Origin: Bacteroidota bacterium
GTDB lineage: Bacteria > Bacteroidota > Bacteroidia > Bacteroidales > SZUA-534
Direction: 5' to 3'
NCBI GenBank assembly: GCA_003250355.1
Contig: QKGS01000079.1
Span: forward strand, 79,092 to 143,091
Length of the DNA stretch: 64,000 nt
Both the position numbers and the translations under genes were made by a program. Under the pieces are notes generated by a model. That model saw only the letters and a list, made by a program, of their open reading frames with translations. It was not told the DNA's origin and searched no databases. Every line of letters begins with the position of its first letter. The first letter of the stretch is position 1. Positions 39,001 through 49,500 of the stretch are shown one piece after another.

Positions 39001-42000
39001 TCCGGTTTTACTGTAATAGTCTTCGAATATGTTTTTTCGCAACCTGCATGATTATTACCATTGGTTAATATTATGGTTGGGGTAAAATTGGCCGAACCCT
39101 GATTTACATACTGCACAGTAAACGGAAGAGTGTTATTTGCCACTCCGGTTCCGCCGTTAAAATTCCATACAAAATTCTTTGCTGAATTGGCTGATGTATT
39201 ATTCTTTAAGTTTGCAATAAAAGGTGAACAACCGGTAGTATCCTGAACAGTAAACTTGGAGTCAACATGAGCATACACATTTACCGGAAGGGTAACACTA
39301 TCGGAACAACCTATGGCATTGGTAATTTTCAATTCAACATTACGAACCACATCAAGTGGAGTTTTATTTATAAAATTATGGTTTAAAGAGTTACTACTGT
39401 TTATTTCAGTAGTACCATCGTTCCAGTCCCACTCTACAACAAGGCTGCTTAATGCACCACCGGTAGAACTATTGGTAAAAGTAACCGCCAATGGTTCACA
39501 ACCTGCATTTACACTTGGAGTAAACTGTGGGTTCAACTCAGGGTATATTGTAAATTGTTTTGAAATAGTCCGCTCGCACTGACCATTTCGGGCAGTAAGT
39601 GTAAGTGTTTGTGTATTTATAGTATTTGAATTTGGCGGATTGGTAAACGTATGTGTTATATTGGTTGTATTATATGTAGTTCCGCTTGTAAAACGCCATG
39701 TATAACTCGACGCTCCAATACTGGTATTTTTAATATTAACAGTTATTGGTGTACATAGGGTATAACTATCGGCTGTAAACTGAGGTTTCATCTCGGGCAG
39801 CACAGTAACGGTTGCCGTTTGGGTATCGGTACAGCCATCGACAGTAATTGTAAGGGTAATAGTAAAAACCTTTTGAACAAGGTCGGTATTAACATATTTA
39901 TGCCAACCTGTTTCGGTAGAGCTTAATGTGCCATCGCCAAAGTTCCATTCATAAGTTGCCATAGCACCTCTTATATCGGTACCATTTACAAATTCCGATA
40001 AATTAATATACTGAATAGAATCGCCGTGACAAATAATATTATCGTTTAATTGTATATCCGCTACTATTAATGGCTTTACTGTTAGTCTTTTTGTAAATGA
40101 TTTATCGCACCCGGCATGACCGTTTCCGTTGGTTAAGGTTATTACCGGATTGGTATTGGCACTGTTATTATTGTCATAAGTTACATTGAACGGTACAGCA
40201 TTCGATGGTACTCCGGTAGCTCCGACACCCAGATTCCACGCAAAATTCTTAGCCGAATTTACCGAAGTGTTATTTGTAATAGTTACAACCAATGGTGCAC
40301 AACCAAAAGTATCGGGGGCTACGGTAAAGTTTGCTCCTACAAAAGCATATACATCCACATTTCGTGTTGGCGAAGTGTCGGTACATTCGTATTCGCTTGT
40401 AGCTATTACCCTTGCTGTATAAGTTTGATCGGTAGGTTTCAGGTGCGAATACTTTTTACTTCCCGGATCGGCAACACCCGATGATGTCCCATCGCCAAAA
40501 TTCCAGTAGTATGTCATATTTGGCAGCGGGTTATTGAGTGTCGATGTGAAAGTAGCTGTATATGGATTACACCCCTGTTGGTTACCCTGATCTATTGTAA
40601 CATTAAATTCGGGATACACCGTTATGGTATCTACCCCACAAGTGTCGTAACAGTGCGAACCATCGTCGTTTGTTTTATCTATAATAAGAAAAACATAGTA
40701 CTCCAAAGGTGCATTTGTAGTATTAGTATAAGTTAAGGTAGTATCGCTCAGGTATGCATTATAATCGACCGGAGTACCTGATGAATTATTACCTGTTCTG
40801 AACCACCAGTTATAATCGACTATACCGTTAGAAAGGTTTGTAATGGTAACATCGAGCGGCGAACACCCTTTTTTATTGTTAATAGCGTAACGAGCACGTG
40901 CTACACCTGGCACTTCGACAGGAATTATTTTCGAGGTATCGGTACACCCTGTTAAGCTGTCTAATACTATTAAATACACATTATATATAGTATCGAAATT
41001 GGTTAAATTAGAAAATGAATGTGTAAAAGTATCAGTAGAGTCGGCAGCATCGAAGCTTTCCTGCCCTGTGCCATCGCCCCAATCCCAAATACCTGTTGTG
41101 TATGGCCCCGATGAACCTGTTGCATAAAAGTCTTGTGTTATATCCTGACGACACCCTGTTTTTGCCCCTTTTGAAGCCATTGCTCCTATTTCGGGGTGTA
41201 CAGGCATTACCAAAGTATCAATATCGGGGCAGTTATATGTAAAACTGGAGTTTAAAACCAATGTAACATCTTTGGTACTGTTGGTTTTATTTGTAAATGT
41301 AAATACTCCCGGATCGGCTAATGTACTGGTTGTGGTTTTATTATACTCTATTATTTCCCATTCATACTGGTTTGAACCTTTACTCTTATTATTTATGTCG
41401 ATAGTAACAGGGCTGCAACAACTGGGGGTTAGCATTACAGTATCTAATACTGCCTTAATTTCGGGATATCCAATAGCACTAACCTTAATAACAGTATCAC
41501 GCTTTAACAACTCAGGATAACAAGCTCTGGTAATAGTTGCCTGGTAAAACATTTGCCCCACAGGCGGTGTTACCCTTGGAGTACTCAGGGTTGTTGGGTC
41601 TATAAATGTATTTGGATAAGGTGGATTGGTATTTACGTTCTCCCAACGGTATTTTACCCCACCGCGAGCTTGCAGCTGAACGGTATCGCCATAGCAATAA
41701 AAAAGGAAGTCGGTTTTTTCACCTCCAATTACCGCTTCACCAAGGTTGTCGTTAAAGTCGGAAAAATATCCATAGCGACAACCACTCGATGGTCCACCGT
41801 TAATTAAGGCAAGGTGAAACAAGCCTTCGGTATTTACAACCTTGGTTACTTTATTGACAGGTATTGCCGGAAAAGGACCATGTGCATTGGTAAATTCGTT
41901 ATACGCTTTATCGAGAAAGTACCATTCGGTAGAGTCGAGCCCCAGTGCGGGATCCATTCCTGTACCGGGTATGCGTGTAAACCATGTTTTGGGTATCGGT

Positions 42001-43268
42001 ATTGGAGCAGCCTGCCCATCGATATAAACAAGAAAATCGTCAATAAATTTCTCCTTTGTCATGATATTAAGGAAGAAACTTTCACCGGTTGAGCGGGTAA
42101 AACTAACTTCGGTAGAACCGGTACACCCTTTAATTGATGGTAATATAGCTGCCCCCTTTTCACACCCGAACCCGGCTACGTGAAAAACAGAAAATGTCTC
42201 TTCTCCTATTGACTTCATATGCAGTGCATCAATATTTTTATTCAGCTCGTTTAGCTGTATCTTCTGTATAGTTCCCGGAGCCCCGGTAGTAATATTGGCA
42301 GGAGTAACAGCCGTTGATGCTGCCGGTTTTACAATATTAAACTCTATTTCAACACCTGCCTTTAACGACATTATGTATACATACTCTTCAGTTCTGTTGC
42401 TATTTACTCCGTCGGGTGAACCCAACTGCCCCCGCATAACTACATATTCATTCCCTGCCACCTTGGTAGGAACAAGTTGGTCGCCAATTAAATCGCGACA
42501 GTTATTTCCTTTTACCGAATCGTCTTTCCATTGCACTACTATATTTTTACCACCTGTAGTCCATACCCGGGTTCCTCCCAAATGTGCACCTACTGTAAGA
42601 GTATCAGCTACTAAACACAAAGTTTCACCCCTCTTTAATGTAACTTTTTTAAGTCCCGATCCGTAACCTTTAACAACTTTTCCTGCCGGCGGAAGAAAAT
42701 AAACCTCAGCATCTTCAACAGCAACTATATCAATAGAATATAATGGCATAGGTGTGTAATTACCATTTTCATCGGTAGTTTGCGAGGGTGCATAAAAATC
42801 GTCGCCATAAGCTGTTTTTCCTTTTAGCGCCCATATATCGGTATTATAAGGGTTATTACGCTCCAGATATGCTGTAATATAACTCGACGATTCAACTAAA
42901 ACCCCCTTCTTAGTAGGTTTACCATAATCGCCCGGTAATCCTAATTCTAAAATATTTGACTGATTTGCACTACCATTGTCAACACCCGGAATATAAGCGG
43001 TACGTATATACCCGGTTAAGTCAACCTTTTGAGTTGTTTTTGCCGGCACAAAAACATCGATTGGAGTAAACAATGGTTGCTGGGGCATTGAAATTGTTAC
43101 CACAGCATCGACATCGAGTGCAGACAAATGGAGGTATGTTGGCTCTCCATCTTGCGGTCTATGCCCATATGAAACCTCAGGTACAGCAAACCAAAACTCG
43201 GTATCGGTTTGTGAATAAATAATTCCCGACAGTAATATGGTTATTACAAATAGCAATTTCCTGACCAT
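36003..43268 (-). CDS. Giant PKD-repeat adhesin-like protein with T9SS type B sorting domain
   Basis: 2421 aa. After the signal peptide (FVITILLSGIIYSQ) comes an IgGFc-binding-like N-terminal region of about 500 residues. Then follow about 18 PKD-type sandwiches of 80-100 residues, each with a variant of YxWxFGDG (for example YYWNFGDGTSSG, YEWNFGDGTLSS, YVWDFNDGQSS) and a preceding GC.P..V.FTN motif. The last 90 residues are the gliding-motility-associated domain (YNRWGEQVF...GWNG...GVYFWKATGKY...GDVTLIRK). Exported by the type IX system and attached to the surface, it probably acts in adhesion or motility. It is the first gene before porP in a two-gene operon. Confidence 0.95.
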   Translation of the reverse strand: MVRKLLFVITILLSGIIYSQTDTEFWFAVPEVSYGHRPQDGEPTYLHLSALDVDAVVTISMPQQPLFTPIDVFVPAKTTQKVDLTGYIRTAYIPGVDNGSANQSNILELGLPGDYGKPTKKGVLVESSSYITAYLERNNPYNTDIWALKGKTAYGDDFYAPSQTTDENGNYTPMPLYSIDIVAVEDAEVYFLPPAGKVVKGYGSGLKKVTLKRGETLCLVADTLTVGAHLGGTRVWTTGGKNIVVQWKDDSVKGNNCRDLIGDQLVPTKVAGNEYVVMRGQLGSPDGVNSNRTEEYVYIMSLKAGVEIEFNIVKPAASTAVTPANITTGAPGTIQKIQLNELNKNIDALHMKSIGEETFSVFHVAGFGCEKGAAILPSIKGCTGSTEVSFTRSTGESFFLNIMTKEKFIDDFLVYIDGQAAPIPIPKTWFTRIPGTGMDPALGLDSTEWYFLDKAYNEFTNAHGPFPAIPVNKVTKVVNTEGLFHLALINGGPSSGCRYGYFSDFNDNLGEAVIGGEKTDFLFYCYGDTVQLQARGGVKYRWENVNTNPPYPNTFIDPTTLSTPRVTPPVGQMFYQATITRACYPELLKRDTVIKVSAIGYPEIKAVLDTVMLTPSCCSPVTIDINNKSKGSNQYEWEIIEYNKTTTSTLADPGVFTFTNKTNSTKDVTLVLNSSFTYNCPDIDTLVMPVHPEIGAMASKGAKTGCRQDITQDFYATGSSGPYTTGIWDWGDGTGQESFDAADSTDTFTHSFSNLTNFDTIYNVYLIVLDSLTGCTDTSKIIPVEVPGVARARYAINNKKGCSPLDVTITNLSNGIVDYNWWFRTGNNSSGTPVDYNAYLSDTTLTYTNTTNAPLEYYVFLIIDKTNDDGSHCYDTCGVDTITVYPEFNVTIDQGNQQGCNPYTATFTSTLNNPLPNMTYYWNFGDGTSSGVADPGSKKYSHLKPTDQTYTARVIATSEYECTDTSPTRNVDVYAFVGANFTVAPDTFGCAPLVVTITNNTSVNSAKNFAWNLGVGATGVPSNAVPFNVTYDNNNSANTNPVITLTNGNGHAGCDKSFTKRLTVKPLIVADIQLNDNIICHGDSIQYINLSEFVNGTDIRGAMATYEWNFGDGTLSSTETGWHKYVNTDLVQKVFTITLTITVDGCTDTQTATVTVLPEMKPQFTADSYTLCTPITVNIKNTSIGASSYTWRFTSGTTYNTTNITHTFTNPPNSNTINTQTLTLTARNGQCERTISKQFTIYPELNPQFTPSVNAGCEPLAVTFTNSSTGGALSSLVVEWDWNDGTTEINSSNSLNHNFINKTPLDVVRNVELKITNAIGCSDSVTLPVNVYAHVDSKFTVQDTTGCSPFIANLKNNTSANSAKNFVWNFNGGTGVANNTLPFTVQYVNQGSANFTPTIILTNGNNHAGCEKTYSKTITVKPEITPQFAVDKSLICHADYIQFTNTSIYKNNTAIHSSAKTQFSWNFGDGATSNVENPSHQFLNTQNNNTTPQSFTVTLTLTVDGCTETYSSVVSVYPKVTAAIESDEYIFCAPETEPIRNISTGAASYLWQFSDAADFPTNNKNAVNKAFDNLTAENINNVTVTLTATNDFCKNTTSKVYQVYPRVVVSFTQDVTEGCNPLDVKFTNNSTGRLSYVWDFNDGQSSADKSPAHRFSHVKNSDKVFTAKLVVEQEVTGCKDSATVPITVYSYVNAKFGLTKAGFSKGSLASGEIVGGCTPFNVVITDSSVTNGTWEWIFGEGTTGSYTYPNKPAPISKTYVNGSNDNPLVNKDYTITLEVTNLHGCNSKDTRNLEVYPRTNPDFNAIYGGCSPHPVTFDNITVDDRNTSYFWEYGDGASSNERNPYYLFNNYSYTNDTVYTVKLTATTQYRCVDDTSKTITVYPKPLARIVPDISKGCAPLAVNFTDASIAKSGYSLMWNLDDGNGFIYPGTVGGSLNYVYQNRNNSEKINTYDIELAVETNSILPCRDTVVYSVHAYPEVDVDFSLNEAGCSPHTVNFNNLCNNAVGLYSWDFGYSGESSVIKNPVFTYHNRTGSIENYTVYLKGSSKYGCSKDTTHKVTVYPSPKAYFDITEPWQIYPDTVYTITNLSDVGDYNYYWTIGDGTPEFSEQAKSFDIRYTGWAPNALDNTYYVTLRVDGTHCDTAKTHKLRLLPPDPEITIMNPEPNGCVPLTVNFDASSRYGNSYVWEFADGTTSTEFEPVHTFTKDGIYNVKVTVSGDGGERYDYIAVVVHPLPVVDYRFEPEYVMLPDQRVQFYNLTENGKSYVWYFGDGSISNLVSPSYQYTKEGFYDIMLKAISEKGCVDSLIHGTQIQVSGAGNITFPNTFIASDDSPANGAYEFPDVKNDVFHPHYSQVMEYNLYVYNRWGEQVFTTTNIREGWNGRYSNTGQPLSQGVYFWKATGKYYNGNAFKLAGDVTLIRK

Positions 43269-43599
43269 AACTCTATTATTAAAATATTACATAACCGATG
43301 CTTTAAACCGAAATAATTTCAATTTGTTTAAATCACCCTCTTATTGTTCAATACACCGTCGGTAAAAATAGAATAAACAAATTACCGCAACAAATTATTG
43401 GTCAAAATATATAGTTAATAAGTCTAAAGATTTTAAGTATTTACAGTTTTTTTCTTAATATGGTACGTTATTTAATTGTATTAGTTACAATTAATATAAA
43501 ATTATTTTCATCAACTAAAACAGATTGTATAACAAACTAATTTGCTGTACATAATGTAATTGTGTACTTTTGGAAAATGTTTAATTAAATACTATTCAT
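43269..43599. other. Intergenic region between two divergent T9SS cargo genes
   Basis: 331 bases, very AT-rich. It holds the plus-strand promoter for the 2028-aa protein at its right end. No convincing promoter for the minus-strand PKD gene was found, and I see no RNA gene, ORF or repeat in it. Confidence 0.6.
43541..43572 (+). promoter_or_regulatory. Promoter of the 2028-aa type A cargo gene
   Basis: TTTG (43541-43544), 20-base spacer, TACTTTTG (43565-43572), 28 bases before the GTG start. Confidence 0.65.
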
Positions 43600-46500
43600 G
43601 TGAAAAAAATATTACTACTCATTGCTGTAATTACAAACATATTAGCTTACAGCCAGCAAGTATATTTCCAGGAAGGTTTTGAAAGCGAAAGCCGCAGAGC
43701 ACTTTGGACACAAGAAATTCTTGAAGGGATAGCCGACTGGGACTATACAAACGGTGGAGTATTACCCCCGAATGCAACAAAAAAAATACCTGCACAAGCG
43801 GTAAATGGCAAATATAATGCCCGCTTCTTTAAGCAATCGCAAACTATACACCGTACATATTTGGTGTCGCCACCATTTAGCCTTGCTCTTTCACAAAAAC
43901 CTCAACTAAGATTCTACTATGCACAGTACCCTAACGAAATACCGGGAGGTGATAAAGACAACTCAAAATTCACCCTTTGCTACCGAACACCCGACTATGG
44001 CAATAAATGGATTGAATTGAAAGACTATTTTTTGGCAACCGATGGGTGGATATTCGATTCACTTCCACTCCCCGACTCTGTAAAGTACTCTAATATTCAG
44101 TTAGGATTTCTTGGCATAAGTGCAACTGTTTCATATAGTTCATGTATTGACAGTATAATGATAGTTGAAACCGATACTATTGACAAAACTGTTGATAAAG
44201 TTTTTGCAACACACCCAAACCAGGATATTGTCCCTACCGGCTCAGAAGACAACCCAATATTAAAAATACACCTGCCTGTAAAAGGTAACAACGGCGAATT
44301 ATTTTTAAAAAAACTTTTAGTAAATGCCAAGCTGGAAACAGAACTGCTTGTTCCGGCAAACGGAGTTCGTATATATATAACTCAAACTGAACATTTCACA
44401 CGCAATACTCCACTTGGCGATACAGTAAGTTTTGTAAACGGAACAGCTACATTCTCAGGTTTAAATTATTCACTCCCGTTTGGCGATAATTATGTATGGG
44501 TAACCGTAGATGTTGCAGAAGATACACAACACAAATTTAAAGGGTGGAAACTCGATGCAAAAATACCTAAAAACGGTATTCAGCTTAACGACAAATTCTA
44601 CGACAACGAATCAGAACTTGACCCTAACGGGTATCGCGAAGTAAACGAGTCGATATTCTACGACGATTTTGAGAACGCAATAAACTGGGATTTAGTTACC
44701 GAGTTTGAGATAGATTCAGCTTACGGCCTGGGCGGCGCTCAACAAAACCCTGACCCCGACTATGCTCCAAGCGGTTATAAAATAATGGGTACCGACCTTT
44801 CCGGACTTAATCTTGAACCCGGTGATTATGAACAACTTGTAGGCAATGGCAATGGTGATATTTATACTGCTACATCACCAAATTTTAACTGTGAATATTT
44901 CAAAGACCTTAACTTACAATTCTACCGTTGGTTAAATATTTCGGCCGACGATTATGTTAAAATTGATTATTCAACCAACAACGGAGTAAGCTGGACTAAA
45001 CTATGGGATAATACTACCGAGGGTACAAAAGTTCTTGTAGCTGAATCGAATTGGAAGTTTATAAAATACAGCCTTAGCTCTACACTTGACAGAACATACA
45101 ATGTAAAATTCCGTTTTTCACTTGGCCCAACAGGTATCGCAGCTACATATTCCGGTTGGAATATCGACAACTTTGCACTTACCGGCAACTATGTAAACAA
45201 CGACGTAGGTATTTCTGAATTTATATCGCCATCGGGCGGTTCAGGACTTACAGCCTCCGAATTGGTTAAGGTAAAAATAAGAAACTACGGTTTTGACCCA
45301 TCGAGCAATATAATACCGGTAGGATACTCTACGGACAACGGATACAGCTGGACAATGGATACACTAAAACAAGTACTGGCTCAAGACGAAGAGGTTTTAT
45401 TTACATTCACAAAACCGCTTAACCTTTCAATTCCGGGCAAATACAGAATAATAGTAAGTACAATGCTAAGTACCGATGAAGATTCGAGAAACAACCTTAA
45501 AGACACTACAATATATTCAACAAAATATGCAACAGTTCCATTTGCCGACAACTTTGAGAACAATAACAGCAATGGTTGGCGTTCGGGAGGCACAAACCCT
45601 ACATGGAAGCTTGGCACACCTGCCAAAACACAAATAAAATCGGCATATAGCGGCACTAAAGCATGGGTAACAAACCTTACGGGCAACTATGTAAACAATG
45701 ACAACGCCTGGCTCGAAAGCCCTACCTTTAATTTTACCAATATTGACAAACCAATACTTGAGTGCAAACTATTTACCGCAGGCGAAGTAAACAAAGACGG
45801 ACTTGCAGTATATTATACTATTAACGAAGGTAGCAGTTGGGTATTAATACCCGAACATACAGGTACATACAACTGGAACTGGTACAATAACAAAGGGACA
45901 ATAGCGGCGCTTGGTCACGAAGGCTGGGATATAGCAGACAATAAATGGTTTATGGCACGCGAAGTATTACCTGCAGAAGTAGCAAATCAGCCAAAAGTTC
46001 GCTTCCGCTTTGTATTCAAATCCGACGCTTCGGGCACTAACGAAGGTTTTGCCATAGACGATGTAAGAGTGTACAACGCCCCTGTCGATGCAAGCATTGT
46101 TGCAATTACCGACCCTGTTTCCGACTGTATATTGTCTGACAAACAACCTATAACTGTAAGAATACGAAACCTTGGTATAAGACCAATTTATGCTACCGAT
46201 TCATTATTTACATCAGTAACTATAAATAGTGAAACCACATTGAAAGATACATTTTTTGTTTCATCGCCATTGGCAATAGGACTCAATACAACATTTACTT
46301 TCGATGAAACATACAATATGTTCAAAAAAGGGAGCTATGCAATGACAGCTACAGTTAGCGCACGCGGCGATACATCGTTCTATAACACAAACAACAACAC
46401 CAGAACAGCAACCGCTACCGTTTTGGGCGAACCGGAATACTCACTAGGCCCCGACATAGGAACACTTAACCCACAAAGTGTAACACTAGATGCCGGAGCC

Positions 46501-49500
46501 GGTTTTACTTCGTATGCATGGAAAAACCATTATAACGATTCTACTGCAACAGGCCAATTGTTTAATGTTTATGAATTTCCGACAGGTGTATATGAAACCA
46601 ATTACTCAGTAATAGCTACCAAATCGAACGGATGCATTTCGTACGACACTATAAGGGTAATGAAATCGGTTGATGATTTGGGAGTAATAGCAGCAACCGG
46701 ATTGTCGAACTCATGTTTCTACGGCAACACCGGTCAAAACCTTCAGGTTACTGTACAAAATTATTCAACCGATACAACATATCAGGTTGGAAATAAAATA
46801 GTAGTAGCCTGCGAACTCGACAATGAGAACATATTTTACGATACAGTAACACTAACAACTACACTTGGACTAAATGAAACCTTTGTACACAACTTTACTA
46901 AAAAAATTATGTATCCCGAAGGTAAAATTTATGAAGTAAAAACGTATCCTGTATTATATGGCGATCTCAATTTTTCAAACGACACAACATATCAAACTGT
47001 TAGCATATACGAATCGGCCAATATTGATTTTGGTCCCGATACTATATTTACCCTTAGAGCCGATACCATAACACTCGATGTAGGCGAAAACCTCACCGAT
47101 ATTCATTGGCTTGGCAATGCTACTGCCGGTATCAGAACATACAACATCGCAACAAACCATACTGCAAAATACTATGCTAATGCAATAGATATAAATGGTT
47201 GCTTCAGAGATTCTGACACCATACAAATAATTGGCGACAGTTGGGAACTAACATCGTTAACACCTAACGATATGTGTTTACCTTCGCCAATGGAACAGGT
47301 TACTTTATCGATTAAAAATAAGTCGAACAATTCATATACCGCCGGATCAAAAACCATAAGGGCTAAAGTAAACTTTGCAGGAAAAATAATGGAAGAAAAT
47401 GTAGTAATACCTGCATTAGCTGCCGGCGCTTCTATGAATTACACATTTAGCCAAACGGTTAATATGTCGGAGACTAAAGCATATCCGGTTACTGCATCGA
47501 TAATACCAAGTGCAGATATGAGTATAACCGATAATATAATAACAAAAGATATTCACATATGGGGTACCAAAGAAGTTAACCTGGGCGAAGATATAATAAG
47601 CAAAAGAGCCGATACTATAACTTTAAAACCGGGGGCTTTCTATAAAACATACCAATGGCAAGACGGAGCTACTTCGTCGACATACAAAATAACAAATGTA
47701 GGTTCAGCTATTTATTGGGTAGATGTAGAAGACTATAACAACTGCTACTCGTCGAGAGATTCCATAAAAGTATTTGCCAATGACATAAGTGTAGTAAATA
47801 TACTTTCGCCAACTAAATCGTGCGATGTTCAAAATTTATCGTTATTGAAATTTACAATTGAAAATACCGGCAATGATCTTATTCCAGGTGGCGAAAACAT
47901 AATAATATCATACAAAATAGATAACCGCCCAACCGAATATATTAACTATGTACTACCAAGCGATTTGGAAGTTGGGTATAAACAAAACATATCGGTAAAT
48001 AAAGATTTCAACTTCGACAAAAACCTTACACACACATTTGCATTAAGCGCAAGGTCGGCTTTCGATTTCTTCCCTGAGAATGATTCGGCAGTATCGACAG
48101 TATTCCAAATGAATGTACCTGTTGTTGATTTGGGCGACAATATTGTATATACAACCCAAGCCGACTCAATGCTACTTAAAGCTCCTGCAGGATATGCAGC
48201 TTATCGTTGGCAAGACGGTTCACGACAAGAAACTTTCGATATAAGTTACAATGGATCATACCGATACTGGGTTAAAGTTACTAACGACGAAAACTGTACT
48301 TCAAGCGATACTGTAACAATTATTGCCGGCGATGTATTACTTAAAAATATAACAGGCATAAAACAAGACAGTTGCATAGGACCTAAATATTTAGACAGTT
48401 TATATGTTGAATATCCTCTTACCTATGAGGTTCAGATAACAGGTGCCGACACACTAAGAGCAGGGCAGTCAATAAAATTTTATTATTCGACCAACAACGG
48501 CTTTATCGAATACAAAAACATACTGTTGGCCGACAACTATTATGCAGGAAAAAACTATGTATACACATTTTCAAAGAAAATGGATCGAAGAATAGGGCGT
48601 TACGATTTTACCGGGTGGATTGATGTAAACAATGATTTTAATACTGCCAACAACAAGTATACAACATCGTTCAATATAGGCCCGTTCAATGTTGGTCTTA
48701 TTGACTCTATCCTTTCAATTCAGGAATTTATAACGCTTAAAGCAAATAGCGGATTTAGTTCATATTTGTGGAGTACCGGTGCTGTATCCGATTCTATTAA
48801 CGTGTTTTACAGTGGTAAATACTACATAGAGGCTATGCCTGAGTTCAATTGTCCTTCAAAAGACAGTACTGTAGTGGAATTTAGTGGCAACCGGGCAAAA
48901 ACAGAGTTGGTTAACATTAACCTTTCGGAATGTAAAGATAATATTAGCATTAATCCGGAATTCAACTTCACTAATATTGGAGACAGTATATGGAAAGCCG
49001 GCCAATCGGTTAAATACATTTACCAGCTTAATAACGGAAGTCAGTATCAGGAATCAAAAACAATACTTAGTACGGTTAACCAAAACGGCACTATGAGTCA
49101 TACATTGGGGCAAGCCATTTCGCTTGCTACATCCGGTACCAAAACCATTAGAATACGAGTTGACATAAACAACCAAACCGTAAGCGACAGAACATTTGCA
49201 ATAGCAGTATCAGAGCCTCCGGTATTTTCATTCAGTGGCGATACTGTTTACACGGTATCGTACCCATTAGTACTTGACCCTGGAATAAACAATGTAACTT
49301 ATTTGTGGAACACCGGCGCAACAACTAAAACAATTGAGGCTTACAGCGATACCACATTTACACTTACAGTTACAAATGCATCGGGTTGCTCATATACACA
49401 ACAGGTAGCAGTTCGCTTTGGTATTCACGTTGATGAAACCCTCGACTTCAATGCTAAGATATACCCTAACCCTACCAATAGCCGACTTTACATATCACTA

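Noticed and set aside
36162-42666. Numerous plus-strand ORFs of 60-146 aa inside the PKD protein gene
   Set aside because: Shadows of a long repetitive minus-strand gene; no signal, domain or start context.
36003-43268. Tandem DNA repeats resembling an array
   Set aside because: The periodicity is at protein level (PKD modules), with diverged DNA and no regular spacers, so not CRISPR.
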